Below the pieces are notes generated by a model. It was given only the letters and a program-made list of their open reading frames with translations, ran no database searches and was not told where the DNA came from. This document shows, one piece after another, positions 18,076-27,484 of a DNA stretch of 64,000 bases. The position numbers were made by a program, and so were the translations under genes. Positions within the stretch are counted from its first letter, which is position 1. Each line of letters begins with the position of its first letter. The DNA comes from Parabacteroides gordonii MS-1 = DSM 23371 (lineage in GTDB: Bacteria > Bacteroidota > Bacteroidia > Bacteroidales > Tannerellaceae), in assembly GCF_000969825.1 (NCBI RefSeq), contig NZ_KQ033919.1:3856749-3920748 (forward strand), given 5' to 3'.

Positions 18076-20760
18076 TTATCGGGAGGTCAACCGTTTAATT
18101 CCGCGTGCAATCTCACCAATCCAAAGAACCAGTGAGCTGGAGCCGATAATGATCCCCCAGTCTTTCAGTGACAGCGGTACGACATTGAACATTTCTCCGC
18201 CGAATGTGACGATCAGGTACTGGCCGATGAGGATCAGCAGGGCAACGAACAGGAAGCTCTTGCTCTCTTTCAGGTTGGCGAATGCCGAACGGCCTTCCAT
18301 GAATGCTTTGGCATTGAACATATTCCAGAATTGTAACATGACGAAGAAACTGAAGAACCAGGACAGGTCGTGTGGAGTCAATCCCGTCTGTGCATGGAAA
18401 TAGTATAATACTCCCATCAGGATCAGCACGAAAGCAATACCTACTCCGAAGATGTTGTAAGCCATTGGGCGGGTGATGATAAAGTCACCATCCTTTCCGC
18501 TACGGCGGGGCTTGTCTTTCATCACCCGTTCGTTAGGAGGAAGTGAAGCCAGTGCACCGGCGGCGAACGTATCCATGATCAGGTTCACCCATAACATCTG
18601 GGTGATGGTAAGCGGTGATTCGGTTCCGAACAGGGAGCCCAGCAATACGATCAGACAGGCTGCCACGTTGATAGTCAGCTGGAAAAGCAGGAACTTCTGG
18701 ATATTGCGGTATAGAGAGCGTCCCCACATAACGGCACGCGTGATACTTCCGAAAGAGTTGTCAAGGATCGTGATGTCGCTGGCTTCTTTGGCTACCGATG
18801 TTCCGTCTCCCATAGACAGACCTACCTGGGCTGCTTTCAGGGCGGGGGCATCATTGGTTCCGTCGCCGGTTACGGCAACAACGGCGCCTTTCTTCTGCAA
18901 TAACTGCACCAGACGCTGTTTGTCGGTAGGACGGGCGCGGCACATGATCTTCAGATCCAATACGCGGTCGAGTGCCTCTTCGTCGGTCAATGCTTCGAAG
19001 CCCGGGCCCGTAATGATGTTACGGTCGGTGTCTTCCGGTTTCCATGTGCCGATCTGACGGCCGATCTCTTTGGCTGTTCCCGGTGTATCACCTGTTACGA
19101 TCTTTACATCTATCCCTGCATTCAAACAGCTTTGAACGGCTGCCGGAACATCCGAACGAACCGGGTCGGAGATGGCGACGATGCCTAAATAAGTAAGATC
19201 GGTATTGTGCAGACGGCCGTTTACGAAGAACGACTCGTCTTGTCCGTCTTCAATGATCTGGTATGCAAAGCCGAGCGTACGCATAGCCTGGTTCTGATAA
19301 TCCAGCAGTTGTTTTTCGATACCGGCTTTGCAGGCATCTACCGGTTTGTAAGTACCGTCGGTAGCTACCCGTTGGCTATTGGCCAGAACAATTTCGGGGG
19401 CACCTTTAACGTATAATACTTTTTTACCCAGCAACGGCGATTTGACTACCGTTGCCATATATTTCCGTTCGGTGGAGAAGGTCAACTGATCCACAACCGG
19501 AGCTTCTTCCCTTAATGTCAGGTAATTCTGATTCTGGCTGTTCAACCAGAGCAATAAGGCCGCTTCGGTCGGGTTACCTAATGTTTTTACTTTATCTTCC
19601 GAGAAGTCGAGGTAAGCGGTAGAGTTTACCGAGATACCTTCTTTGATCAGGTTGCTTAGTTCGTCGTCGCCCAGTTGCTGGTCTTTCAAGTTGTAGAAAT
19701 TAGTCTGGTAGACCTGCATCTGGTTCTGTGTCAATGTCCCGGTCTTGTCGGTACAGATCACGGTGGTAGCCCCCATCGTTTCGCAGGCATGCATCTTACG
19801 AACGAGGTTGTTTGTCTTAAGCATGCGGTTCATGCTCAGGGCAAGGCTGAGGGTTACGCTCATCGGCAAGCCTTCGGGGACGGATACAACGATCAGCGTT
19901 ACTGCTATCATAAAGATATTCAGTATATGCGAGATCAGATCCATTACCGGCATACCGGAAGAGGATAGGAACAATTTTATCAGCAGGGCGATGAAAGTAA
20001 GTCCGGCTACGGTGTATCCGCCTTTACTGATCACGCCTGCGAGTCCTTTCAATTGTATCTGCAGCGGGGTTTCAATGTCGCTCTCTATTTGGGAACCTTC
20101 GTATACTTTTCCGTATCCGGTGGCGTCGCCTACCAGTTCGACTTCCATCACTCCGTGTCCGTCTACTACGGTTGTTCCGCGCATGACCACGTTGGAAGGA
20201 TAGGTCGCTTCGTGGTCGAACTCGGCTTCATTGGTTGTTTTGCTGATGATCGGTTCGCCGGTAAGGGTAGACTCATTGAGCTGTAAAGAGATGGCTTCCA
20301 GCAGATGGCCGTCGGCGGGAACTTCTTCCCCTGTTTCCAGTACAACGATATCGCCGACTACTACTTCTTTTTTTGTGATCTGACAGATATTCCCTTCCCG
20401 GATCACCTTTACAAATGTATCGTCGTTCACTGTGTTCAAGACATCGAATGCCTTGTTGGCTTTCAATTCAAAAAAGAAGCCGACACACGATGCCAGCATG
20501 ATGGCGAAGAATATACCGATAGGTTCGAGAAATGCGGTAAAGCCTTTCGCTTCCGGCCCCCAGCAATGCACGCCGGCGATAATCATCGATAAGAGCCATG
20601 CTACCAGCAGGATCTTAATGATCGGATCATTGAACTTTTCGAGGAACTGACTCCAGAGAGAGGCTTTCTCGGGAGGTGTGAGAATGTTTTCGCCATGAAG
20701 GCGCCTGCTTTCTTCAACTTCTTGTTTGGTTAAGCCCTGATACTGATGTTTTTTCTCCAT
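18076..20760 (-). CDS. calcium-translocating P-type ATPase
   Basis: 894 residues, type II P-ATPase architecture. The phosphorylation motif is CTDKTGTLTQNQ with Asp338. The actuator TLTGEPI, the nucleotide-domain segment VLYVKGAPE and the hinge VAVTGDGTNDAPALK are all present. About ten membrane segments are visible, four before the phosphorylation site region and six after it, including the ion-site helix VSVPEGLPMSVTLSL. The family moves Ca2+ (sometimes Mn2+) out of the cytoplasm at the expense of ATP. It is a single-gene unit, separate from the partner-switching operon by 118 bases. Confidence 0.92.
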   Translation of the reverse strand: MEKKHQYQGLTKQEVEESRRLHGENILTPPEKASLWSQFLEKFNDPIIKILLVAWLLSMIIAGVHCWGPEAKGFTAFLEPIGIFFAIMLASCVGFFFELKANKAFDVLNTVNDDTFVKVIREGNICQITKKEVVVGDIVVLETGEEVPADGHLLEAISLQLNESTLTGEPIISKTTNEAEFDHEATYPSNVVMRGTTVVDGHGVMEVELVGDATGYGKVYEGSQIESDIETPLQIQLKGLAGVISKGGYTVAGLTFIALLIKLFLSSSGMPVMDLISHILNIFMIAVTLIVVSVPEGLPMSVTLSLALSMNRMLKTNNLVRKMHACETMGATTVICTDKTGTLTQNQMQVYQTNFYNLKDQQLGDDELSNLIKEGISVNSTAYLDFSEDKVKTLGNPTEAALLLWLNSQNQNYLTLREEAPVVDQLTFSTERKYMATVVKSPLLGKKVLYVKGAPEIVLANSQRVATDGTYKPVDACKAGIEKQLLDYQNQAMRTLGFAYQIIEDGQDESFFVNGRLHNTDLTYLGIVAISDPVRSDVPAAVQSCLNAGIDVKIVTGDTPGTAKEIGRQIGTWKPEDTDRNIITGPGFEALTDEEALDRVLDLKIMCRARPTDKQRLVQLLQKKGAVVAVTGDGTNDAPALKAAQVGLSMGDGTSVAKEASDITILDNSFGSITRAVMWGRSLYRNIQKFLLFQLTINVAACLIVLLGSLFGTESPLTITQMLWVNLIMDTFAAGALASLPPNERVMKDKPRRSGKDGDFIITRPMAYNIFGVGIAFVLILMGVLYYFHAQTGLTPHDLSWFFSFFVMLQFWNMFNAKAFMEGRSAFANLKESKSFLFVALLILIGQYLIVTFGGEMFNVVPLSLKDWGIIIGSSSLVLWIGEIARGIKRLTSR

Positions 20761-20892
20761 AAATTTGTTTATTCCAATTCAGAATTATAATGTACAGCAA
20801 ATTACGTAAAGTTGACGGACATACGCAAGGGGTTTAGTTCTTAATTGATAAAAGAATAAATAAAGATTCTGTATATGCATTTAAATAGGATA

Positions 20893-20977
20893 GCACTATA
20901 GTGTGAGTACCTGTCACATTATAGTGCTGACAGGTGCAGTACTATAGTCCTGATACCCCTGTCACTATAGTGCTGAG
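20893..20977. repeat. cluster of CACTATAGTG palindromes in the 20761-21138 intergenic region
   Basis: Palindromic words recur: GCACTATAGTG at 20893-20903, CATTATAGTGC around 20917-20927 inside the hairpin CTGTCA..TGACAG (20911-20933), ACTATAGT around 20941-20948, and CACTATAGTGC around 20962-20973. CCTGTCA recurs at about 20910 and 20958. No gene fits. The rest of the gap is AT-rich. It may be a regulator-binding array or a structured leader for the gene at 21139. Confidence 0.5.
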
Positions 20978-21138
20978 GCTATGGTTTGCCTCTATTTTGT
21001 TCTGCTTGGCTAAGTCTTTGATTGAGTAATACTTTGTTAACCTTTTATTGCGTTAAATTAACGGATATGCCATAAACTTTTAGCTCCTGTAATTGTCTTA
21101 TATATAAAAGGCAAACAGTGTGTTATTTATTTAAGGTT

Positions 21139-21636
21139 ATGAAGAATGTTAGGTTATTCTGGTTACTGGGGATTGTCCTTGTTATAGCAGGGCAATCCCT
21201 TTGTGCTCAAACCAAAAAGGAAAAGAAAGAACAAAAGGAAAAAGAAGTAAAAGAATTAATAGAAAGTAAACGGTTTACAATAAATGTGGATCGTGCGATA
21301 CCTATGGGAGGGCGTTCTCTCAATCTGACCTCTCCCTATTCTCTGGAAATGCGCGGCGACTCGGCTATCTCTTATCTCCCTTATTTCGGAAGAGCCTATA
21401 CTGCCCCTTATGGTGGCGGTGACGGGTTGCGATTTGAAAAATCAATTACCGATTATCAAACCTCTTTTAATAAAAAGGGAACCGCTCAAATACAGTTTCG
21501 TGCCCGAACCGACGATGATACGTATGCTTTTAGTGTACAGGTATTCTCGAATGGTTCCGCAACTATAAATGTGACACCTGTGAATAAACAGAATATCACG
21601 TTTTACGGGGAACTGGCTCCTAAGAAAGAGGAGTGA
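21139..21636 (+). CDS. DUF4251-like exported protein
   Basis: 165 residues. The signal peptide VRLFWLLGIVLVIAGQSLCAQ is followed by a Lys/Glu-rich helix and a beta-rich domain. Motifs MGGRSLNLTSPYSLEM and GDSAISYLPYFGRAY are typical of DUF4251 proteins of Bacteroidales, which have no known function. The start at 21139 is chosen to place the signal peptide at the N terminus. Its last 17 bases overlap the convergent YhcC-like gene. Confidence 0.8.
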   Translation: MKNVRLFWLLGIVLVIAGQSLCAQTKKEKKEQKEKEVKELIESKRFTINVDRAIPMGGRSLNLTSPYSLEMRGDSAISYLPYFGRAYTAPYGGGDGLRFEKSITDYQTSFNKKGTAQIQFRARTDDDTYAFSVQVFSNGSATINVTPVNKQNITFYGELAPKKEE

Positions 21637-22552
21637 ACAGTCGTCCCTGCCGTGCATTTCTTTCGGCAATACGCTTATTGACTTTAGCAGTGAATTCAAA
21701 GTTCTTTAGTCCCCAGTCGGGAGCGATCAGCAGCTCTTTCGGGGATTGCGATACAAACCTCTCTACCACAATAGAGGGGTTTAATTTTTCTATGAAGTCG
21801 ATCACCAGATCGATATATTCGTCGGCCGTATAGAGGTGGAACTCTTCGGGATGCTCGGCGTATTCCTTGGCCATGCGGGTATTCCGGATCAGTTGCAGCT
21901 GATGCAATTTCAGGGTAGTAATCGGCAAAGCGGATAACCGGTCGGCATGCTGCAATATCTCTTCATGGCTTTCTCCCGGTAACCCCAGGATGAGGTGTGC
22001 CCCGGTATAGATGCCTCTTTCGGCTGTCCGGCGGATAGCTGTTTCCGACTCTTCATACGTATGTCCGCGGTTGATACGGATCAATGTCTTATCCAATGTG
22101 CTTTCCAGTCCGTATTCTATCATGACAAACTTTTCTTTGGAAAGGGAAGTGAAATAATCCAGTAGAGCTTCCGGCATACAATCCGGGCGTGTTCCGACGA
22201 TCAGGCCGACTACACCGGGGTAAGACAATGCTTCCTCATACTTGGTTTTTAATGAATCGAGTTCGTCATACGTATTGGTATATGCTTGGAAATAGGCCAG
22301 GTATTTCATCTCCGGATACTTGCGGGAGAAGAAACGTATTCCTTCTTCCAACTGTTCGGATACACTCTTTTCCGTATGGCAATATTCCGGACTGAATGTT
22401 TGATTATTACAATAAGTGCAACCTCCCCATCCCTTCGAACCGTCGCGGTTAGGACAGGTGAAGCCGGCGTTGATAGAGATTTTCTGTACTTTATGAGGGA
22501 ATACTTTCCGCAGGAAATCTCCGAAATCATTATAAGGCTTTACGTTTTCCAT
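21620..22552 (-). CDS. radical SAM protein, TIGR01212/YhcC family
   Basis: 310 residues from MENVKPYNDFGDFLRKVFP. The radical SAM cysteine cluster appears as CPNRDGSKGWGGCTYCNN, with a longer first spacing typical of the TIGR01212 family. Other conserved segments are RPDCMPEALLDY, GLESTLDKTLIRINRGH and LILGLPGE. The family binds a 4Fe-4S cluster and SAM. Its biological substrate is not settled. In-frame codons upstream of 22552 would add an unrelated 25-residue extension, so they are not used. Confidence 0.85.
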   Translation of the reverse strand: MENVKPYNDFGDFLRKVFPHKVQKISINAGFTCPNRDGSKGWGGCTYCNNQTFSPEYCHTEKSVSEQLEEGIRFFSRKYPEMKYLAYFQAYTNTYDELDSLKTKYEEALSYPGVVGLIVGTRPDCMPEALLDYFTSLSKEKFVMIEYGLESTLDKTLIRINRGHTYEESETAIRRTAERGIYTGAHLILGLPGESHEEILQHADRLSALPITTLKLHQLQLIRNTRMAKEYAEHPEEFHLYTADEYIDLVIDFIEKLNPSIVVERFVSQSPKELLIAPDWGLKNFEFTAKVNKRIAERNARQGRLFTPLS

Positions 22553-22681
22553 AAGGCAAAGGTAATTTATAATGGTTAATGACCAATGTCCGGTGGTTAA
22601 TTTAATGATAAAATGCCAGGACATCACAGCTTCAGTACATAATTTACCTTTAACGGTTAAGGGTTTACCACGATAAAATGC

Positions 22682-22689
22682 TAACTTTG
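22682..22689 (+). promoter_or_regulatory. -7 promoter element of the DPP-IV/lipA operon (TAACTTTG)
   Basis: TAACTTTG fits TAnnTTTG and lies 32 bases before the ATG at 22721. Confidence 0.55.
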
Positions 22690-22720
22690 CGGGCTATTCA
22701 ATATAAAATTAAAAGTATTC

Positions 22721-24895
22721 ATGAAACGATTGGGTGTTGGTTTCTTGCTTTCATTGGCGATAGTTGGAAGCGTATCTGCTCAGAACGGGAGCAAACGTGT
22801 AGATTTAAAAGAAATTACAGATGGTAAATACCGTCAGGTAACTGCTATCGGAGAAATGCGGTCGCTGCCGGATGGTGAGCATTATACGGCAATGAACAAA
22901 GATCGGAGTATGATTATAAAATATTCATACCGTACAGGTAATCCGGTAGACACATTGTTTAATGCCCGCACAGCCCGCGAATCGACGTTCGACGACTTCG
23001 ACGGCTACGATATCAGTGCTACCGGCCATCATATTCTGGTCTGGAGAGAGACTGAGCCTATCTATCGCCGTTCTTTCAAGGCTATGGTTTACGATTATGA
23101 CGTGCGTCGTAATTATGTAAAGCCTTTATCCGATTCGAAGAACAAACAGATGATCCCGACTTATTCGCCCGACGGACGTATGTGTGCGTATGTGGTGGAT
23201 AATAATATATGGGTTCGTAAATTTGATTACGATACCGAAGTGCAGGTAACCAAAGACGGCGAACTGAATAAAATACTGAACGGTGTTACCGATTGGGTTT
23301 ATGAAGAAGAATTTGCCGTGACAAACCTGATGGCCTGGTCGCCCGACAGCGAATACCTGACTTATGTGCGCTTTGACGAAACAGAAGTGCCGGAGTATTC
23401 TATGCAGATGTGGGGCAACGGTTTATATCCGGGCTATTACAACTTTAAATATCCGAAAGCCGGAGAGAACAACTCGAAAGTATCGGTTCATTCTTACAGT
23501 GTAGCGACAAAAGATATCAAAGAATTGAAAGTCCCGGTAGAGCCGGACAGTTATATCCCGCGAATTATTTTCACGACTAATTCCGATCAATTGGCTGTGA
23601 TGACTTTGAACCGTCAGCAGAACCTTTTCAATATGTATTATGTAAATCCGAAGAGCGGCGTATCGCGTCTGATCCTTCGTGACGAAAATAAATGCTATGT
23701 AGACTCCGAATGGTTGACTTCCATCCATTTCTTCCCTTCCGGTTTTACTTATGTAAGCGAACAGGACGGTTATTCCCACCTTTATCTGTATTCACCGACA
23801 GGAGTTATGCAGCGTCAGGTAACGAAAGGCAATTGGGATGTTACCCGCCTGATCGGATATGATGATGCAACTAAAGTCGCTTATTACGAGTCTGCAGAAG
23901 AAAGCCCGTTGCGCCGTTCCGTTTATAAGATAGACGCAAAAGGTGTAAAAACGAAGTTGACGGATGCAGAAGGAACGAACAGTGCCGACTTCAGCGATAA
24001 CTATGCTTATTTTGTTAATACCTGGTCGAATGCGAACACCCCCGCAAAGATCACAGTGAACGAAACAAAGACTAAAAAGGAATTACGGGTATTGCAGGAT
24101 AACGCTGCTTTGAAAGAAAAACTGGCAAATACATCCTTCTCGAAAAAAGAATTCTTCAAAGTGCATACAGCTTCTGATTATGAGTTGAATGCCTGGATAG
24201 TCAAACCTGTTAATTTCGATGAATCGAAGAAATATCCGGTGTTAATGGTTCAATATAGCGGGCCTAATTCGCAACAAGTATTGGATAAATATGGTTTTGA
24301 CTGGGAACACTATTTGGCTGCCAACGGTATTATCGTAGTTAGTGTGGATGGTCGTGGAACCGGTGCACGTGGTGAAGCTTTCCGTAAATGTACATACTTG
24401 CGGATGGGCGATTTGGAATCCAGAGACCAGGTGGAAGCTGCACAGGCGTTAGGTAAATTGCCGTATGTGGATGCCGGTCGTATTGCTATCTGGGGCTGGA
24501 GCTTCGGTGGATACAATACATTGATGTCTATGAGCGTGGGTAACGGTACATTCAAGGCCGGTATTGCTGTCGCTCCTCCGACAGACTGGAAATATTATGA
24601 CTCGGTTTACACCGAACGTTATATGCGTACACCTCAGGAAAACTTCGCCGGTTATGCTGCTACTTCTCCGGTTCGTCTGGCAAAAGACTTACAAGGTAAG
24701 TTATTGCTGATCCACGGAACAGCAGACGATAATGTTCATATCCAGCATTCGATAGCCTATACAAAAGCGTTGATAGAAGCTGGTAAAGATTATAAAATGC
24801 AGATTTATCCAGATTATAATCATAGTATTTACGGAGGAAATGCACGTTATCATCTGTATACTTCGATGTCTAATTTCTTATTTGATAATTTATAA
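22721..24895 (+). CDS. S9B dipeptidyl/prolyl tripeptidyl peptidase (DPP-IV family)
   Basis: 724 residues: a signal peptide (MKRLGVGFLLSLAIVGSVSAQ), an eight-bladed propeller (about 25-470, with the DW.YEEEF segment that binds the substrate N terminus), and a C-terminal alpha/beta hydrolase. The catalytic triad is Ser594 in GWSFGGY, Asp669 or Asp670 in HGTADDNVH and His701 in DYNHSIYGG. The enzyme removes di- or tripeptides after Pro (or Ala) in the periplasm and supports peptide use. The ATG of lipA overlaps its stop by one base, so the two are co-transcribed. Confidence 0.93.
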   Translation: MKRLGVGFLLSLAIVGSVSAQNGSKRVDLKEITDGKYRQVTAIGEMRSLPDGEHYTAMNKDRSMIIKYSYRTGNPVDTLFNARTARESTFDDFDGYDISATGHHILVWRETEPIYRRSFKAMVYDYDVRRNYVKPLSDSKNKQMIPTYSPDGRMCAYVVDNNIWVRKFDYDTEVQVTKDGELNKILNGVTDWVYEEEFAVTNLMAWSPDSEYLTYVRFDETEVPEYSMQMWGNGLYPGYYNFKYPKAGENNSKVSVHSYSVATKDIKELKVPVEPDSYIPRIIFTTNSDQLAVMTLNRQQNLFNMYYVNPKSGVSRLILRDENKCYVDSEWLTSIHFFPSGFTYVSEQDGYSHLYLYSPTGVMQRQVTKGNWDVTRLIGYDDATKVAYYESAEESPLRRSVYKIDAKGVKTKLTDAEGTNSADFSDNYAYFVNTWSNANTPAKITVNETKTKKELRVLQDNAALKEKLANTSFSKKEFFKVHTASDYELNAWIVKPVNFDESKKYPVLMVQYSGPNSQQVLDKYGFDWEHYLAANGIIVVSVDGRGTGARGEAFRKCTYLRMGDLESRDQVEAAQALGKLPYVDAGRIAIWGWSFGGYNTLMSMSVGNGTFKAGIAVAPPTDWKYYDSVYTERYMRTPQENFAGYAATSPVRLAKDLQGKLLLIHGTADDNVHIQHSIAYTKALIEAGKDYKMQIYPDYNHSIYGGNARYHLYTSMSNFLFDNL

Positions 24896-25740
24896 TGTCA
24901 GAACATTTGAGAAAGCCGGATTGGTTGAAGATCCGGCTGGGAGGGAACGAACAGTTCACGAGGACTAAAAGTATTGTTGAGTCTCATTGTCTGCACACGA
25001 TCTGTACAAGCGGCAAATGCCCGAATATGGGAGAGTGCTGGAGTCGTGGAACCGCCACTTTTATGATTGCCGGTGAGATCTGTACCCGTTCCTGTCGTTT
25101 TTGCAATACACTTACAGGCAAGCCGTTGCCGTTGGATCCGAAAGAACCGGCCAATGTAGCTGAAAGCATCCGCCTGATGAATTTAAAACATGCGGTAATA
25201 ACATCGGTCGACCGGGATGACCTGCCGGATATGGGAGCCGGGCATTGGGTTGAAACCATCCGAACGATCAAGGAGGTTAATCCGGGAACCACCGTCGAAG
25301 TGCTGATCCCGGACTTTCAGGGACGTCTCGATCTGGTAGATCTGATAGTTGCTGCTGGGCCTGAAATTATTTCACATAATATGGAAACCGTGCGACGTAT
25401 CAGTCCGCAAGTTCGTAGTGCAGCCAAATATGATGTCAGCTTGTCTGTCCTGTCGCGTATTGCCGGACAAGGTGCAACAGCCAAGACGGGCATTATGGTC
25501 GGCCTGGGGGAAACCCCGGAAGAAGTCTGCTGCCTGATGGACGATGTGCTTGCAACAGGTACTTCGGTATTAACAATTGGACAATATTTACAACCATCGA
25601 GAAAAAATATTCAAGTATCCGAATACGTTACCCCCGAACAGTTCATTACTTATAAATCAATCGCTTTGGAAAAAGGTTTCCGTATGGTGGAGAGCGCTCC
25701 GCTGGTTCGTTCCTCTTATCACGCTGAAAAGCATGTTTAA
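24895..25740 (+). CDS. lipA: lipoyl synthase
   Basis: 281 residues, radical SAM enzyme that inserts two sulfurs into octanoyl groups on lipoyl domains. The auxiliary cluster cysteines are Cys37, Cys42 and Cys48 (CTSGKCPNMGEC). The SAM cluster is Cys63, Cys67 and Cys70 (CTRSCRFC). The C-terminal RSSY motif that contributes a Ser ligand is present (VRSSYHAEKHV). It overlaps the peptidase gene by one base, a coupling that is positional rather than functional as far as the sequence shows. Confidence 0.96.
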   Translation: MSEHLRKPDWLKIRLGGNEQFTRTKSIVESHCLHTICTSGKCPNMGECWSRGTATFMIAGEICTRSCRFCNTLTGKPLPLDPKEPANVAESIRLMNLKHAVITSVDRDDLPDMGAGHWVETIRTIKEVNPGTTVEVLIPDFQGRLDLVDLIVAAGPEIISHNMETVRRISPQVRSAAKYDVSLSVLSRIAGQGATAKTGIMVGLGETPEEVCCLMDDVLATGTSVLTIGQYLQPSRKNIQVSEYVTPEQFITYKSIALEKGFRMVESAPLVRSSYHAEKHV

Positions 25741-25804
25741 TAACGAAAACATTTAACAAATTGGGTTGTTATATATTTAAAGTGCGAAGAAAGGGGGAAA
25801 GGGT

Positions 25805-26923
25805 ATGAACAAAGTTAAGAAAGGATTGGACAACCAAGCCATTGGTCTTTTGCCATTGCTGTTGTTTATGTTTTTGGACAACTATTTTTCTTATCTCTTG
25901 TCTTTCATCATCGGCGTTACCTTTTGTTTTGTATGTATTTTTCTCTATCAGGTTTTGAGTAAAGATAAAGTGTATCAATTCCTGCTGTTGCCTTCGGCAA
26001 TAACATTGGTCTTGTATTCTGTTTTTCTCTGCCTGAAACTAGAGCCGGTATTGTTCATTTATTCTCCGTTGATCACGGAGGTGTTGTTGGTAGTTGTACT
26101 TGCGTTTATCGGTTTTAGCCGGCGCTCGGTACTGAAGAAAATACGAACATCAACGCATCCGACTTATAAGCGGACTTTAATGCGAACAACATTGAATGAA
26201 TTTTATTTCATTGCTCAGCTCGTTCAGAATATATATACATTGCACCTGTTTGCCATTCTGGTGTACAGTATCCTGCCGGATACGATGCAGAGTGTGCGTA
26301 CGGAGCGTTTCCTTTACAGGGAGCTGGGGGTATTGATAGGTATACTGATTATTCTGTATGAACAGATACGCCTGTCGTTGATGCAAGGTAGTTTGCGTAA
26401 AGAGATGTGGTTGCCAGTGTTGAATGAAGGAGGAAAGGTGATTGGTTGTATTGCACGTTCGGTGAGCCGTACGTTGCCGAAGAAATACTATCATCCGATC
26501 GTCCGGGTAGCTGTTATTCATAACGGCATGCTTTATTTGATGAAAAGGAGTAAAGATGCATTCGTATCTCCTGATACGATCGATTATCCTTTCCATAGTT
26601 ATGTACTGTTCAGGCATAGTATTGAAAGTACAGTGCGCGAATCCGTCGGTGAACTGGCCGAACAGGAGGATATTACACCTCGTTTCCTGATACGTTATAC
26701 GTTCGAAAACGAGAAGGTTAAACACTTGGTTTCGCTTTATGTGATCTGTTTGCGTACAGAAGAACAATTGAGCCAGTGTAAAAAGGCAGGCGGAAAGTTA
26801 TGGACTGCCAAACAAATAGAAGAAAACCTGCAATCGGGTGTATTCAGTGAATACTTTGAGCAGGAGTTCTCTTATCTTCAAAATACGATATTGCTGGCTG
26901 AAAGTTTCTGCTGCGGAGAGTAA
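25805..26923 (+). CDS. polytopic membrane protein with a NUDIX-like C-terminal domain
   Basis: 372 residues. Residues 10-100 and 130-195 contain about six hydrophobic helices (LLPLLLFMFLDNYFSYLL, LLVVVLAFIGF, LGVLIGILIILYEQI). The soluble part from about 200 has beta strands and a HSIESTVRESVGELAEQE segment (about 278-295). This resembles a NUDIX box helix, but the full GX5EX7REUXEEXGU pattern is not intact, so hydrolase activity is doubtful. Function is unknown. It follows lipA by 64 bases. Confidence 0.65.
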   Translation: MNKVKKGLDNQAIGLLPLLLFMFLDNYFSYLLSFIIGVTFCFVCIFLYQVLSKDKVYQFLLLPSAITLVLYSVFLCLKLEPVLFIYSPLITEVLLVVVLAFIGFSRRSVLKKIRTSTHPTYKRTLMRTTLNEFYFIAQLVQNIYTLHLFAILVYSILPDTMQSVRTERFLYRELGVLIGILIILYEQIRLSLMQGSLRKEMWLPVLNEGGKVIGCIARSVSRTLPKKYYHPIVRVAVIHNGMLYLMKRSKDAFVSPDTIDYPFHSYVLFRHSIESTVRESVGELAEQEDITPRFLIRYTFENEKVKHLVSLYVICLRTEEQLSQCKKAGGKLWTAKQIEENLQSGVFSEYFEQEFSYLQNTILLAESFCCGE

Positions 26924-26931
26924 CGAATTAT

Positions 26932-27426
26932 CTATCGGATACCAAGTTCTATTACCTCCAGGTCTTTAATATTCTTGCCGTCGATAACGAAACGTACTAA
27001 TGTGCGAACCTGGTGAAAGCCGCTTTTTCCAGCGGCTCCCGGGTTGATATATAAACAATTAAGATATTTGTCGAAAGCAACTTTCAGAATGTGCGAATGC
27101 CCCGCTATGAACAAGTTCGGGCGGGTATCGTACAGTTCTTTGCGGATAGCCGGGTTGTATCGTCCCGGGTAACCGCCTATATGCGTCATCATCACATTTA
27201 CTTCTTCCACAGTGAAATGAGCGACCTCGGGATATTCCAGCCGGAGTGATTGCCCGTCTATATTACCGTATACCGCCCGTAAAGGTTTCAGGGCTGCCAG
27301 ACGTGCAGCCAGTCCGTCCGATCCGATATCTCCTGCATGCCATATTTCATCACATTCTGCAAAGTATTCCGCATATTTATCATCCCACCAGGCGTGAGTA
27401 TCCGAGAGAAGTCCAACTTTAATCAT
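26932..27426 (-). CDS. YfcE/MJ0936-type metallophosphodiesterase
   Basis: 164 residues from MIKVGLLSDTHAWW. Dimetal phosphoesterase motifs appear in order: SDTHAW (about 8-13), HAGDIGS (about 27-33), YGNIDG (about 53-58), THIGGYPG (about 79-86), and the pair FIAGHSH. The small size and single domain match the YfcE family of cytoplasmic phosphodiesterases. The natural substrate is unknown. The start is chosen at MIKVGL because the in-frame extension upstream overlaps the divergent promoter region of ppk1. Confidence 0.85.
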   Translation of the reverse strand: MIKVGLLSDTHAWWDDKYAEYFAECDEIWHAGDIGSDGLAARLAALKPLRAVYGNIDGQSLRLEYPEVAHFTVEEVNVMMTHIGGYPGRYNPAIRKELYDTRPNLFIAGHSHILKVAFDKYLNCLYINPGAAGKSGFHQVRTLVRFVIDGKNIKDLEVIELGIR

Positions 27427-27484
27427 AACAATTTCTTTTATTCTACAAAAGTATCTATATTTACGCATCTAAGAATAGAATACG

